Assembly: GCF_035046485.1 (NCBI RefSeq)
Contig: NC_085137.1
Coordinates: 39,609,066 to 39,673,065 of the forward strand
Origin: Aedes albopictus
Taxonomy: Eukaryota; Arthropoda; Insecta; Diptera; Culicidae
DNA length: 64,000 nt
Direction of reading: 5' to 3'
The notes beneath the pieces were generated by a model that was not told the origin of the DNA, did no database searches, and saw nothing but the letters and a program-made list of their open reading frames with translations. Below are positions 10,877-21,814 of this stretch, piece by piece (the stretch's first letter is position 1; each line of letters starts with the position of its first letter). Both the position numbers and the translations under genes were made by a program.

Positions 10877-11131
10877 AGCTACACGCTCGTTTCAATTTGC
10901 ACGAATATGAGTATAAGGCAGTTAGATGTTGGCTACGATATATTTCATTGATGCCAGGGGCCTGGTTAATCTAGATAGGCTTTAGGAGCCTATTATCAGT
11001 ACTCTTGTTTTGTTTTTTATATTGCTCCTGATGCACATAAGAAAACAAAACAAAAACTGTATCAAAATCGATACTTTATTGCCCTTCAATGGCAATTGAG
11101 TAATGCGGCATGCACTACACTAAGGATACGG

Positions 11132-11774
11132 CACAGACAAACAGACGTAACACCTTGAACGATTTTCATGGATATCCATCGCCCAGTTCACATTACCATC
11201 ACAGACAAACAGACATATTACTTTGAAGAAAATTGCTTCAAAAACATCGTTTGGCATCTCACTAGCACCCTCTATAATGCTCAATCCGAAGCATTCATTT
11301 GCAGGTGTTGTTTCCCTCGGCTCGATGTAACAATTTAGCAGGTGACGACTCCCCCGTGGCGTCATCCATTCATAAAACATGAATGAAGGTTCATGATTGA
11401 GTCATTTTATGTAAGCATTGATCGACGTCGCGTTCATTACTCTCCAAAATTGAGAGGTGATGTAGGCACAGCAGCGCCACAATGACACATGCGAGCACAG
11501 TCCGAACCACACGTTATTTTCCAAATGACCGTTAAATCGTGCGATGATTTAGATTTGAGTAGTTTGTCTGTGCTACCATCACCTGGTGGAAAAGTTGCAC
11601 GAATCACTGTGTTGTGCCATATCGTCAACAGAAGGCGCTAGTGTGAAACGTCAAACGCATAGAAAAACGATGCGCGCGCTTCTGGTTGTGAAAGCCACAA
11701 CTATGAAAATTTAAAATGATCATCAAAAGCGTGGTCGATGGAAATTTCGCAAGTGTTACGTCTGTTTGTCTGTG
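11132..11774. mobile_element. Outer MITE with 22-bp perfect TIRs, 7-bp TSD
   Basis: The left end 11,132-11,153 (CACAGACAAACAGACGTAAC...) and the right end 11,753-11,774 are perfect inverted copies. The flanks carry the 7-bp duplication GATACGG (11,125-11,131 and 11,775-11,781). The element is interrupted by a second member of the same TIR family (11,200-11,572). Without the insert it is about 260 bp. Non-coding. A 7-bp duplication is unusual; P-like or hAT-like transposases are candidates, but the superfamily is undetermined. Confidence 0.82.
11200..11572. mobile_element. Inner MITE of the same TIR family
   Basis: It starts CACAGACAAACAGACATA and ends with the complement of CACAGACAAAC. The flanking TTACCAT / CTACCAT (11,193-11,199, 11,573-11,579) match in 6 of 7 bases. 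The body matches 40,318-40,698 in inverted orientation over most of its length. Non-coding. Confidence 0.78.
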
Positions 11775-11848
11775 GATACGGGTAATGTCACAAGAGATCT
11801 AAAAACTGGTCGCAGTGACAGATCCGAACAGGAATAAAAAAACGCCGA

Positions 11849-11871
11849 NNNNNNNNNNNNNNNNNNNNNNN
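11849..11871. other. Assembly gap (23 N)
   Basis: A run of N that interrupts unannotated sequence between the nested MITE and the start of the CCAAAT satellite. Confidence 0.99.
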
Positions 11872-11968
11872 AGCTCTTCTCAAATGGATGCGAAGTTTTT
11901 GCGCGGTGATCGGGGGCGTCAGTAATGGACTGATGCCCGTCATGCCCACAAGAGACTCATGTGAAGTA

Positions 11969-12026
11969 ATCCAATCCAAATCAAATTTAAATCCAATCCA
12001 AATCGAATTTAAATCCAAACCAAATC
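11969..12026. repeat. Left flank of the CCAAATCCAAT satellite
   Basis: Degenerate CCAATCCAAAT units run directly into the Mag-type LTR at 12,027 and resume at 17,964. AAATC occurs on both sides (12,022-12,026 and 17,964-17,968) and is the likely 5-bp target duplication, although the repeat itself contains this word. Confidence 0.8.
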
Positions 12027-12187
12027 TGTTTTGTGATAAATAAAACATGAAATTATCGATTAACATGAGCTTTATTACGAAGCGATCTGAACTCTACTGC
12101 CTGCTTCTCGACACTGAAGCCAGGTAAGAAAAAGCATAAAAGAGAATAGAGAAACCGAGGGGTGCTCAAATATAATTCAATACAACA
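12027..12187 (-). repeat. 3' LTR of the Mag-type element
   Basis: 161 bp, TG...CA on either strand, apparently identical to the copy at 17,803-17,963. It contains AATAAA-like signals on the minus strand (near TCGTAATAAAGC). Confidence 0.92.
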
Positions 12188-12372
12188 TCCTCCTCACTTT
12201 AAAATGATTAATCAAATTCAATAAGAAAATCCTTATATCTAGCCGGCAGTCGTGTTTCTCGTCTTGGTCTGCCCACGTTGGCGGTTGGCGTTCGAATCCC
12301 CTTCGGCGACTCCCGACTCTGCTGCATGGGACCTTCTTGTGTCATCGGTGTCATCACATCTGCAGCTGCAGT

Positions 12373-13428
12373 CAGGCCCCTGACACGGCCTATATCAATG
12401 CATTGGAATCATGGTAGACAGGATGTCCTACCTAGATTAAGTGGCCGCGGAGAGGAAGTCCCGGTAGCGGTGCTGTCGTGGCGTCGGTCTACTGGGTTGG
12501 ATCTGAGCCCGCGGTTGGAAAGGGGTCCCCGGCAAGGGTCGGGGTAGGTGAGATCCTGCTGTCTGCAACCTACGGGTGCATCTGATAGGGCCTGAAGGGT
12601 AGTGATACCCTTCCTTACGGGCAGGTCAGATCGGGTTGCACGTGGGCATCAGTTCTTGATGTCCGCTCAGCAGTAGGGCGCGGGCGGGGTTGACCCTGCC
12701 CGCCTTCCGAGGACAAAGGGAGTGGCGAGGACCACTCGAAAAACTGGCTAAGCGCCAGCATGCTATCGTGATGGACTCTCCAGAGCGAGTCATCGATGTT
12801 CGTTGCTGCTAGGCTACGGCAGCTAACCTTGAGGGTGCGATATGCACTAGCCCCTCTCTGAAGCAATACCTTCTTGGTGGTTCCGGAGAGACGTAGGGTT
12901 TGGCGACCATAGGAATGTGTTTTAGTGGGTCGAGGAGAGAGTAGTCCTGGCTTCTACCGGCATTGTAGAAGACGGCCTCATCCCCACACTACCCTAACCT
13001 TCCTGTTAGGGTGTCTGATGAGCAGATTTATCCCCCTATGGTTTAGAAGAAAAAAAAAAAAAAAAAAAAAGACAGGATGTCCTGGGCGCTAATAAATAGC
13101 GCCCACTGTCAAATGCAAAAACATCAACAATTTTTTGTTTAACGTTTATTTTGGTTTGTTGATCAGTTTTTGGAATCATTTTTTCCACCTGTTATGATCA
13201 CAAAACAATTCAAACTCGCTTTATTATTAATGTACGGTAAGAGGAGCATGCGATTAGTTGAATAAAGCAACCCAACAAACACGCATTGTGAATGTGATTT
13301 CGTGTGTGGTTCACAACATCAAACAAAAGCTGCGTTTGTTGATTACACGCTCGTTTCAATTTGCTCGAATATGAGTATAAGGCAGTTAGATGTTGGCTAC
13401 GATATATTTCATTCATGCCAGGGGCCTG
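12373..13428. mobile_element. Short hAT MITE inserted in gag-pol, itself interrupted
   Basis: The ends CAGGCCCCTGACAC / ATGCCAGGGGCCTG are shared with 9,174-10,964. Perfect 8-bp duplications GCTGCAGT flank it (12,365-12,372 and 13,429-13,436). Without the nested retroposon it is roughly 400 bp and equals the two ends of the long copy joined at its 24-bp direct repeat. It truncates the Mag-type gag-pol. Confidence 0.9.
12430..13070 (+). mobile_element. Poly(A) retroposon, 641 bp (non-LTR type fragment)
   Basis: Ends in a run of about 20 A (to 13,070). It is flanked by the 13-bp duplication GACAGGATGTCCT (12,417-12,429 and 13,071-13,083), the signature of target-primed reverse transcription. 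The insert is GC-rich and unlike its surroundings. No reverse-transcriptase motif is present, so it is either a 5'-truncated LINE 3' end or a SINE-like element; I do not recognise the family. Confidence 0.85.
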
Positions 13429-16400
13429 GCTGCAGTCGACCTTGGCGACGCCGACGACGCATCATTTTCGTTTTGACAGCCGTTCTGCAGGTCACTGTTG
13501 TTGTTTCGGTGGTTGCTCGGAATCCGGTACTGGTGACAATTTTCCTCCTTTCCCAGTGATTTAGGCGTACGGTCAGGCGACGTATTGGGTTCCTTACGCG
13601 GTTTTAGATGTACCAGACTTCGGCGATAATTTGTCCCATTCACGTTCACTAGATATGACCGGTCACTCAGCTGGTCCAAAACTTTGCCGGGGCTCCACAG
13701 TTTCGATGCTTCTGGTTTCAGCTGCACATACACCGGTGAGCCAATTTGTAGATCAGGTAAGTTTCGCGTTTTCTTGTCGTAATGCCATTTGATCCTCTTC
13801 CTATTCTGCTCTATCGATTCAGGAACGTTTTCAACCACCTTTGGAATCAACTTTGTCCCTGATGAAGGAATACTGCATCGGGTGGACCGGGAAAACAATC
13901 TGGCGGTCGGACTGGAGCCGATTTTGTTCGGGATGTTTCTCCAGTGGAGCAGCGCATACCAAAAATCCGCACCGGTTTCCTCGGTTTTCTTCAGGAGATG
14001 TTTTGCTATCTTTACGGCAGCTTCGGACTTCCCATTTGATTGCTGATGATTCGGAGCGGACGTAATGTGCTCGATGTCCCAGTCGGATGTGAACTTGGCC
14101 ATTTTTCTGCTGACAAAATTAGTGCCATTATCAGTGAGAATTACCTGTGGCTTCCCATGTCGAGCGAAGTTCTTGCTGCACGCGGCGATTAGCGATTCAG
14201 GTGTGAGATCCCTTAAGATGTCAATCTCGAAGAAGTCCGAGTAGTGATCGACGGTCACAAGAAACTTCCTATCTTTCCCTTGATACGTTGTGAAAAAAAC
14301 GTCCATCGACACCAGTTGAAACGGATATACAGGAATACGATGACTCATCATAGGCGGATTTGGTTGAGATGATGCAAACTTTGCACACACTCCACATTGC
14401 ATCACGACGTCCTTGATTTGGCTGCTCATCCCGGGCCAAAACAAGTTTGCCCTAGCTAGCTTTAGAGTTGCTTCGATTCCGTTATGGCTGGTGTGACATT
14501 TGTCAATTAGAGCTCGCCTCAACTTGAAAGGGACCAAAATTCGATCATCACGGAACACGATGCCCTCCTGCATAGACAACTCATTGCGATAACTGAAGAA
14601 AACTTTCACACCGTCCGGCAGTCGGTCTGCTGATGTTGGCCAGCCACGTTGAATGTAGTCCATAATTGATTGCAGCGTGTAATCCTTTTTCGTTTCTTCG
14701 ATTATTTCGTCCAAGCAGCTATCCGTTACGCGAAGATGGGTAGACAACTGAATTTCCTGAATCTCGCGAAACACCTTGTACACGTTCAGCTTTTGAAATG
14801 CTTCCTTCACATCCTTGTCATCGTATGGCGCTCGAGACAATGCATCCGCCACAACGTTGTCTTTTCCGGTGACGAACTGGATCTCCAGGTTATATCGTTG
14901 CAGATTCAACAACATATGCTGCAGACGTCTAGGTGCTGATAGTAACGGTTTGCGAAACACATTAATCAGAGGTTTGTGATCTGTTTTCACCGTTACTTTT
15001 GGGTTTCCAACCACCAATTGGTCGAATCGAATGCACGCAAAAAGAATCGCCAATAGTTCCTTTTCTATTTGTGCATAATTACGTTCTGTAGCGGTCAATG
15101 TCCTGGATGCGTAGCCAATCACGCCTTCATCCTGATATACGACGGCGCCCAGTCCAAAACAGCTGGCATCGCACTCGATCGTTAATGGTTTCTTGGGGTT
15201 GTAGTAGCGCAATGTTCGAACGTCAGAAACCAGCTGCTTTACTGCTTTGAACTCCTTGTCTTCAGCTGTTGTCCAGTTCCACGGTACTGATTCCGATATC
15301 AGCTTGCGAAGATTGGTCAAATTAGAGCTCAAGTTCGGAATGAACCTGCTCAGGTAGTTGACCATCCCGATAAAACGATGGATTTCTTTCCGATTTTTGG
15401 GAACAGGGTAGTTCTTAATCGTGGTAATTTTCGTTTCGTCCGGATGTAGACCCTTGTCTGTCAGAACGTGTCCGTAGAACTTCACAGACGGCTGACACAA
15501 GACGAGCTTGGACTTGTTCAGCTTCACGTTGTGCTCATCTAGGCGACGAAAAAGATTTTTCAGACATCTATTGTGGTTGACCAGTGCTTCCTCCAGTGTG
15601 TCGCCGATGCCATACACCAGCAGATCATCGGCCAGGCATTCAACTCCATCGAGACCCTGGATGACTTCCTGAAGCTTCATTTGAAATATCTCAGGAGCTG
15701 AAGAAATCCCAAACGGCAAACGTGTCCACCTATACCTTCCGAACGGGGTCCAGAACGTTGTGAGTTTGCTACTTCGTTCGTCCAATTTCACGTGCCAAAA
15801 ACCCTTCTTGGCATCCACTGTACTGAAGATTTTAGCTTTTCCCAACTCCGGAAGAATCTCGTCCAAAGTGTTGAACTGCAGATGCGGTCGTTTCAAAGCC
15901 TTATTGAGAGGTATCGGATCGAGGCATATGCGAATGCCCCCAGATTTCGGTTCACCACGCTGAACGATGACGATGTTGCTTATCCAATCCGTATGCATCG
16001 ACTCCTTGACGATCAGCCCATCCTTCTCCAATGACTCCAATTCTGCTTTCAGTTTACTCCGCATGGCAATCGGAACGCGGCGTGGTGGTTGAATAGACGG
16101 TTGCACGTTATCATCGACTTCTAGAGATACTGCTCCGGCGAATTTTCCATGTCCTCGAAAGAGTTCGCTGTGTTCAGCCACAATTGCCTGCGCCTCGATT
16201 CTGTAGATCTTCAGAAGTTCCTGTTCTGTCTGTGGCTTGCTGAATGTAACAGACTTGCAAAACTTCACGAACCCCAGCTTTCGCGAAGCTTTCGCCGACA
16301 GTAGTGGTCTGTGGCTCACATCTACCACCTGCAGGACCAGCAGATACCGGCGACCCTTTCGACGGCAAGGCACCTTCACTTGGCCCAAAACGTTTATTGG

Positions 16401-17603
16401 GCTCCCTCCGAAGCTTTGAAGACGAAGAGTTGTTGGTAACAGTTCAACCTTTTCGCATCCGCAAAGCTTTTTCAGCCAATCATGACCGATCAAGCTTGTA
16501 TTCGCTCCGGTATCCAACTCGCAGTCGACCTTACTCCATTTTTCACTGAACTGCATGTCTAATTCCGCCAGCACGCTACCTCCTTTACTGGAATTATCGT
16601 AAATTTTCCCAATCTCGTATTCGTCTTCGCTGTCCTCCGATCCGGCTTCGTGTGATGTTGAGCCTTCTTCATCCGAGTCACTGCTCTCATCTCGGATCTC
16701 CTTTACCTTCCTGTTCCGACGACTGTGGTGCTTGCTAGCCTTACAAACACGTTCAAAATGGTTTTTTCCTTTGCAACGGTGGCAACGCTTTCCAAACGCT
16801 GGACACGTACCCTTTTTGAAGTCGTGAGAATCTCCGCAGAACTTGCAGCGTTGAACTTGTTGCCGGGAACGGGTTTTCGACTTCTCAATTTTGTTCACCT
16901 CCATCTCTGAAGTTCCAGCTGCAAGATCCTGTGAGCGCATAGCCGTGATTTCTTCTGCCCGACACATGTCCACTGCTTTTGTTAACGTGACGTCCTCAAT
17001 GGCCAGCAGCTTGCTCCTCATATGAGGCCATTTGTTAGACGTGACCACTTTGTAGGTAATAAGTTCCGTTTCCAACTGACCAAGATTGGCACATCTTGCT
17101 AAAGTTTTGAGCCTAGAAGCATATTCATCGATAGACTCTCGGGGATTCTGTACGGCGGAGAAGAAATCCAGTCGGTCGATCACGATATTGCGCTTCACCA
17201 CTACCTTAGCCCGGATAGCATCCAATGCCGCATCCGGATCCGCTTTCTCTGCCGTCGTCAACTCGAAATTATAGTACTTCTTGCGTGCTGGTTCCCCTAT
17301 CACCGACAGCAGGAAACTTACTTTTTGAGGATTTTCCTCCGGGGGCCACCGATCCATTCCGATGGCCTTCGCGTAGTCCCTCCAATTTCTCTCGAAGAAC
17401 TCGAAATTCTCTCGCATATCGCCCTCCACGATCAATGGTGAAGGTTGCGGCACATGCACATTGGATACACTTGCACGAACTTCTCCGTGCATCTGTGCCG
17501 ACGATTGGTTTGCTTGCTGCTGGGATATTTGCATTCCTTCCAGTAGCTTCGAAAACAAGTTTGTTTGGTACTCCATAAACTGCTTGAACTGTGTCGGATC
17601 CAT
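13413..17603 (-). CDS. gag-pol: Gag-Pol polyprotein of the Mag-type element, C-terminus truncated by a hAT insertion
   Basis: This single frame encodes 1,396 residues. Gag occupies about residues 1-245, followed by two zinc knuckles (about 253-267 and 274-287). The protease motif DTGA is at 364-367. Reverse transcriptase has LPFG at 629-632 and LADD at 657-660 in the catalytic position. RNase H has ECDAS at 810-814 and TDHKPL near 874, ending in ADALSR at 919-924. The integrase zinc region includes Cys1070 and Cys1073, and the catalytic residues are Asp1101, Asp1158 and Glu1194. The last four to five codons and the stop come from the hAT insert. Beyond the insert the original frame can be followed to a stop at 12,208-12,210, so about 40 residues were lost. 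The enzymatic domains are unbroken. Confidence 0.9.
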   Translation of the reverse strand: MDPTQFKQFMEYQTNLFSKLLEGMQISQQQANQSSAQMHGEVRASVSNVHVPQPSPLIVEGDMRENFEFFERNWRDYAKAIGMDRWPPEENPQKVSFLLSVIGEPARKKYYNFELTTAEKADPDAALDAIRAKVVVKRNIVIDRLDFFSAVQNPRESIDEYASRLKTLARCANLGQLETELITYKVVTSNKWPHMRSKLLAIEDVTLTKAVDMCRAEEITAMRSQDLAAGTSEMEVNKIEKSKTRSRQQVQRCKFCGDSHDFKKGTCPAFGKRCHRCKGKNHFERVCKASKHHSRRNRKVKEIRDESSDSDEEGSTSHEAGSEDSEDEYEIGKIYDNSSKGGSVLAELDMQFSEKWSKVDCELDTGANTSLIGHDWLKKLCGCEKVELLPTTLRLQSFGGSPINVLGQVKVPCRRKGRRYLLVLQVVDVSHRPLLSAKASRKLGFVKFCKSVTFSKPQTEQELLKIYRIEAQAIVAEHSELFRGHGKFAGAVSLEVDDNVQPSIQPPRRVPIAMRSKLKAELESLEKDGLIVKESMHTDWISNIVIVQRGEPKSGGIRICLDPIPLNKALKRPHLQFNTLDEILPELGKAKIFSTVDAKKGFWHVKLDERSSKLTTFWTPFGRYRWTRLPFGISSAPEIFQMKLQEVIQGLDGVECLADDLLVYGIGDTLEEALVNHNRCLKNLFRRLDEHNVKLNKSKLVLCQPSVKFYGHVLTDKGLHPDETKITTIKNYPVPKNRKEIHRFIGMVNYLSRFIPNLSSNLTNLRKLISESVPWNWTTAEDKEFKAVKQLVSDVRTLRYYNPKKPLTIECDASCFGLGAVVYQDEGVIGYASRTLTATERNYAQIEKELLAILFACIRFDQLVVGNPKVTVKTDHKPLINVFRKPLLSAPRRLQHMLLNLQRYNLEIQFVTGKDNVVADALSRAPYDDKDVKEAFQKLNVYKVFREIQEIQLSTHLRVTDSCLDEIIEETKKDYTLQSIMDYIQRGWPTSADRLPDGVKVFFSYRNELSMQEGIVFRDDRILVPFKLRRALIDKCHTSHNGIEATLKLARANLFWPGMSSQIKDVVMQCGVCAKFASSQPNPPMMSHRIPVYPFQLVSMDVFFTTYQGKDRKFLVTVDHYSDFFEIDILRDLTPESLIAACSKNFARHGKPQVILTDNGTNFVSRKMAKFTSDWDIEHITSAPNHQQSNGKSEAAVKIAKHLLKKTEETGADFWYALLHWRNIPNKIGSSPTARLFSRSTRCSIPSSGTKLIPKVVENVPESIEQNRKRIKWHYDKKTRNLPDLQIGSPVYVQLKPEASKLWSPGKVLDQLSDRSYLVNVNGTNYRRSLVHLKPRKEPNTSPDRTPKSLGKEENCHQYRIPSNHRNNNSDLQNGCQNENDASSASPRSTAARPLA

Positions 17604-17802
17604 TTCGATGAGGTCTCCGAATTTTCACACTACCGATCGAAAACAAAATGGCCGCCGGCGATACGCGACTGTACCGACGATACTGTACCGAACGACTTAG
17701 AAATTCCGTGTTTTCACAAAGTTTTTTCGCGACTTTCGACTTCCGCCGCCGAAAACAACTTACTCACTTGACTTTAAATACACACGCGAACTTCTGACAC
17801 CA

Positions 17803-17963
17803 TGTTTTGTGATAAATAAAACATGAAATTATCGATTAACATGAGCTTTATTACGAAGCGATCTGAACTCTACTGCCTGCTTCTCGACACTGAAGCCAGG
17901 TAAGAAAAAGCATAAAAGAGAATAGAGAAACCGAGGGGTGCTCAAATATAATTCAATACAACA
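17803..17963 (-). repeat. 5' LTR of the Mag-type element
   Basis: 161 bp, apparently identical to 12,027-12,187. The PBS lies immediately inside it at 17,785-17,802 on the minus strand. The gag-pol ATG follows about 180 bp further. Confidence 0.92.
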
Positions 17964-20424
17964 AAATCCAAATCCAATTAGAAATCCAATCCAATCTAAA
18001 TCCAATCCAAATCTAATCCAAATCCAATCAAAATACAATCCAATTCCAATCCAAATCCAATTCAGGCCAATCCAAATCAAATCCAAATCCAATCGGATTC
18101 AATACAAATCCAATCCAAAACTAATTCAAATCAAATCCAAATCCAAAGTCAATCCAAATCACGATCCAAATCCAATCCAAATCCAATCCAAATCCAATCC
18201 AAATCCAAATCCAATTAAAATCCAATCCAAATCTAATCCAAATGCAATCCAAATCTAACCCAAATCTAATCCAAATCCAATTCAAATCCAAATCCAATCC
18301 AAATCCAATTCAAATCCAATCCAAAACCAATCCAAATCAATTCCCAATCCAATCCAAATCCAATCCAAAACCAATCGAAATCCAATCGAAATACAATCGA
18401 AATCCAATCCAAATCCAATCTAAATTCAAATCCAAATCCTATCCAAACCCAATCAAATCCAATCCAAATCCAATCCAAATTCAATCCAAATCAAATCCAA
18501 ATCCAAATCCAATCCAAGTTCGATCCAAATCCAATCTAAATCGAATCCAAATCCAAACAAAATCCAAATCCTATCCAAATCCTATCCAAATCCAATCCAA
18601 ATCCAATCCAAATCCAATCCAAATCCAATCCAAATCCAATCCAAATCCAATCCAAATCCAATTCAAATCCAATCCAAATCCAATCCAAATCCAATCCAAA
18701 TCCAATCCAAATCCAAATCCAATCCAAATCCAATCCAAATCCAATCCAAATCCAATCCAAATCCAATCCAAATCCAATCCAATCCAAATCCAATCCAAAT
18801 CCAATCCAAATCCAATCCAAATCCAATCCAAATCCAATCCAAATCCAATCTAAATTCAAATCCAAATCCTATCCAAACCCAATCAAATCCAATCCAAATC
18901 CAATCCAAATTCAATCCAAATTCAATCCAAATCCAATCCAAATCCAAATTCAATCCAAGTTCGATCCAAATCCAATCCAAATCCAATCCAAATCGAATCC
19001 AAATCCAAACAAAATCCAAATCCTATCCAAATCCAATCCAAATCCAATCCAAATCCAATCCAAATTCAATCCAAATTCAATCCAAATCCAATCCAAATCC
19101 AAATCCAATCCAAGTTCGATCCAAATCCAATCCAAATCGAATCCAAATCCAAACAAAATCCAAATCCTATCCAAATCCTATCCAAATCCAATCCAAATCC
19201 AATCCAAATCCAATCCAAATCCAATCCAAATCAAATCCAAATCCAATCCAAATCCAATCCAAATCCAATCCAAATCCAATCCAAATCCAATCCAAATTAA
19301 ATCCAAATCCAATCCAAATCCAATCCAAATCCAATCCAAATCCAATCCAAATCCAATCCAAATCCAATCCAAATCCAATCCAAATCCAATCCAAATCCAA
19401 TCCAAATCCAATCCAAATCCAATCCAAATCCAATCCAAATCCAATCCAAATCCAATCCAAATCCAATCCAAATCCAATCCAAATCCAATCCAAATCCAAT
19501 CCAAATCCAATCCAAATCCAATCCAAATCCAATCCAAATCCAATCCAAATCCAATCCAAATCCAATCCAAATCCAATCCAAATCCAATCCAAATCCAATC
19601 CAAATCCAATCCAAATCCAATCCAAATCCAATCCAAATCCAATCCAAATCCAATCCAAATCCAATCCAAATCCAATCCAAATCCAATCCAAATCCAATCC
19701 AAATCCAATCCAAATCCAATCCAAATCCAATCCAAATCCAATCCAAATCCAATCCAAATCCAATCCAAATCCAATCCAAATCCAATCCAAATCCAATCCA
19801 AATCCAATCCAAATCCAATCCAAATCCAATCCAAATCCAATCCAAATCCAATCCAAATCCAATCCAAATCCAATCCAAATCCAATCCAAATCCAATCCAA
19901 ATCCAATCCAAATCCAATCCAAATCCGATGCAAATCCGATGCAAATTCAATCCAAATCCAATCCAAATGCAATCTAAATCCAATCCAATCCAAATCCGAT
20001 GCAAATTCAATCCAAATCCAATCCAAATCCAATCCAAATCCAATCCAAATCCGATCCAAATCCAATTCAAATCCAATCCAAATCCAATCCAAATCCAATC
20101 CAAATCCAATCCAAATCCAATCCAAACCCAATCCAAATCCAATCCAAAACCAATCCAAATCCAATCCAATCCAAATCTAATCCAACTTCGATCCAAATCC
20201 AATCCAAATCCAATCCAAACCAATCCAAATCCAATTCAAATCCAATCCAAATACAATCCAAATCCAAACAAAATCCAAACCAAATGCAATTCAAATCCAA
20301 TCCAATCCAAATCCAACTCCGATCCAAATCCAATCCAAATCCACTCAAATTTCAAACCTAATCCAATACAATCCACTTTCAAAACCAATTCAAACCAAAC
20401 TCGGACTAAATCCAAAACGCTTTA
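17964..20424. repeat. 11-bp CCAAATCCAAT satellite array
   Basis: A 2.46-kb tandem array. From about 19,170 to 19,925 the 11-bp unit is almost pure; outside that it is degenerate (CCAATTCAAAT, TCTAAAT, GATGCAAAT variants). Higher-order copies are visible: the rare word CCAAGTTCGATCC recurs at about 18,515, 18,956 and 19,111. Because 11 is not a multiple of 3 and the unit lacks stop codons on the minus strand, long minus-strand frames of an 11-residue repeat appear in every phase. These are not genes. With the left flank at 11,969-12,026 it formed one array before the retrotransposon inserted. Confidence 0.95.
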
Positions 20425-20973
20425 AATTGGGTTGTTTAGTGAGTAAAATATTGCTGTTTTCTATAGCCTAATCGAAAGAGCTCATTTTTCTGAGTATAAC
20501 GTGGCTTTATTGGATTCCAATACCTTTGTTTTGATGGTTAAATTAACAAAACAGTTTCAATTTTCGTGGATAGAATGACAGTTCATCCATTCGACCAGAA
20601 CAAAAAAATTTCCGCATATAAACTTTAAAAGCATTTAAAAAGTAGTTCCCGGACTCCAAAAATAATGAAACTTTGGATTTCGACCAATGTTTGGGCGGAG
20701 AGTCCGATAATGACATAATCCGGATACATACTGCTAAAAACCCAATGATTACTAATGAAAGTGAAAAGTACTTATTTTACGTTCAGGTATTTTACACAAT
20801 TTTTTCGTGGGTATATTTTAAGCTTCAACTGGTATGTTTAAATAACGGTTTTAGATTCTTGTCTGTCAAGGTAAACAACAACTCAAAAAAACATAACACG
20901 CAAGCCGCAGTTACGAAGCATACATTTTTGGATTCAAACACATTGCGATATAGCAAGATTTTATAAAATAATA
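20425..20973 (+). other. No gene seen; probable upstream region of the ZAD gene
   Basis: Unique AT-rich sequence between the satellite and the first ATG of the ZAD gene. The last ~40 bp match the same position upstream of the minus-strand paralogue (near 51,680-51,725), so the duplication includes some 5' flank. Confidence 0.4.
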
Positions 20974-21814
20974 ATGACTGAGTTGGTCCTTACCGGTGGC
21001 TGTAAATCAAATCAAAACTTTCAGAAGGTGTGCCGTTTGTGCTTGAGCGAAGAATCGCTAGAAGATATCTTTGAACAGAATGACCTCTCGATCTTGATAT
21101 CGGATCTTCTCTCGATAGTGGTATGAAGCGAGTAATTGTTTTCAATCTAATATTGTAATATCTTAAGAACCTTATAACTGATATCTGACCAAAAATTTTA
21201 TGATACTTTTGTTACAAACTTTGCGGCATCATATATAGTAATGTATAGGTTTATAATGGATGTTTTAGGTTTCCGAAAGCGATAAAATGAGCCATTGGAT
21301 TTGCGTACTGTGTCGGATACGTATGCAAGAATTTCGAGATTATCAATCACAGTGTATGGAGGTTCAGGAAGTTCTGTTGAGCGAGTCCAATGTGATCGAG
21401 AATATAAGCATCATTTCGCTCGATGATCCAAATGAAGAAATTTCGGAGGAGTACTCGTTTTGGATGGAGAAATATGAAGACACTGAAGAAGACCGAGATG
21501 ATGTCTACAATATAAGTCTAATAACTGCTGATCCACCACTAGAATCGGTGCATATTTCAGAATCCCCAACACAGGACCTGATGACAGAAACACGCATTTA
21601 CAAAGGAAAATATACAGGCAAGCACATAAAATGCAATCGTTGCGGGAAAGTAGTTCAAAACAAGGGCGTAGCCAGGGGGGGGCAGGGGGGGGGCCGTGGC
21701 CCCCCCCTGACCGAGCAACTATATTCTAACTTAACCGAAGAACTTAGATGATCAGAGCTGTTTTTGACTAGTAAAAATAAAATTCTCCTGCATCCTCGTA
21801 TTTTTTTTTAATGT

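Larger units (their letters stand above)
9174..10964. mobile_element. Non-autonomous hAT element, long form (1.79 kb)
   Basis: It begins CAGGCCCCTGACAC and ends with the inverted form (ATGCCAGGGGCCTG), 12 of 14 positions matching. Perfect 8-bp target duplications GTTAATCT flank it (9,166-9,173 and 10,965-10,972). An 8-bp duplication with CAG-starting ends is typical of hAT. It has no transposase ORF. The interior has two direct copies of a roughly 100-bp block (about 9,550-9,665 and 9,696-9,795), four degenerate ~105-bp tandem repeats, and a CTAAG microsatellite. A short form of the same family is at 12,373. Confidence 0.88.
12027..17963 (-). mobile_element. Mag-type Ty3/gypsy LTR retrotransposon, disrupted
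   Basis: The 161-bp LTRs at 12,027-12,187 and 17,803-17,963 match at offset 5,776 and have TG...CA ends. Read on the minus strand, the right LTR is the 5' LTR, with the PBS TGGTGTCAGAAGTTCGCG at 17,785-17,802. A purine-rich tract (GTGAGGAGGA, about 12,188-12,200) precedes the 3' LTR. One long gag-pol frame fills the body. A hAT MITE at 12,373-13,428 cut the 3' end of that frame. The element sits inside satellite DNA. The Mag-lineage call is based on the single gag-pol ORF, short LTRs and the LADD reverse-transcriptase motif. Confidence 0.9.

Noticed and set aside
19167..20223. Minus-strand frames of up to 328 codons (repeating DLDWIWIGFGL)
   Set aside because: Pure by-product of the 11-bp satellite, open in all three phases, no composition change or start context.
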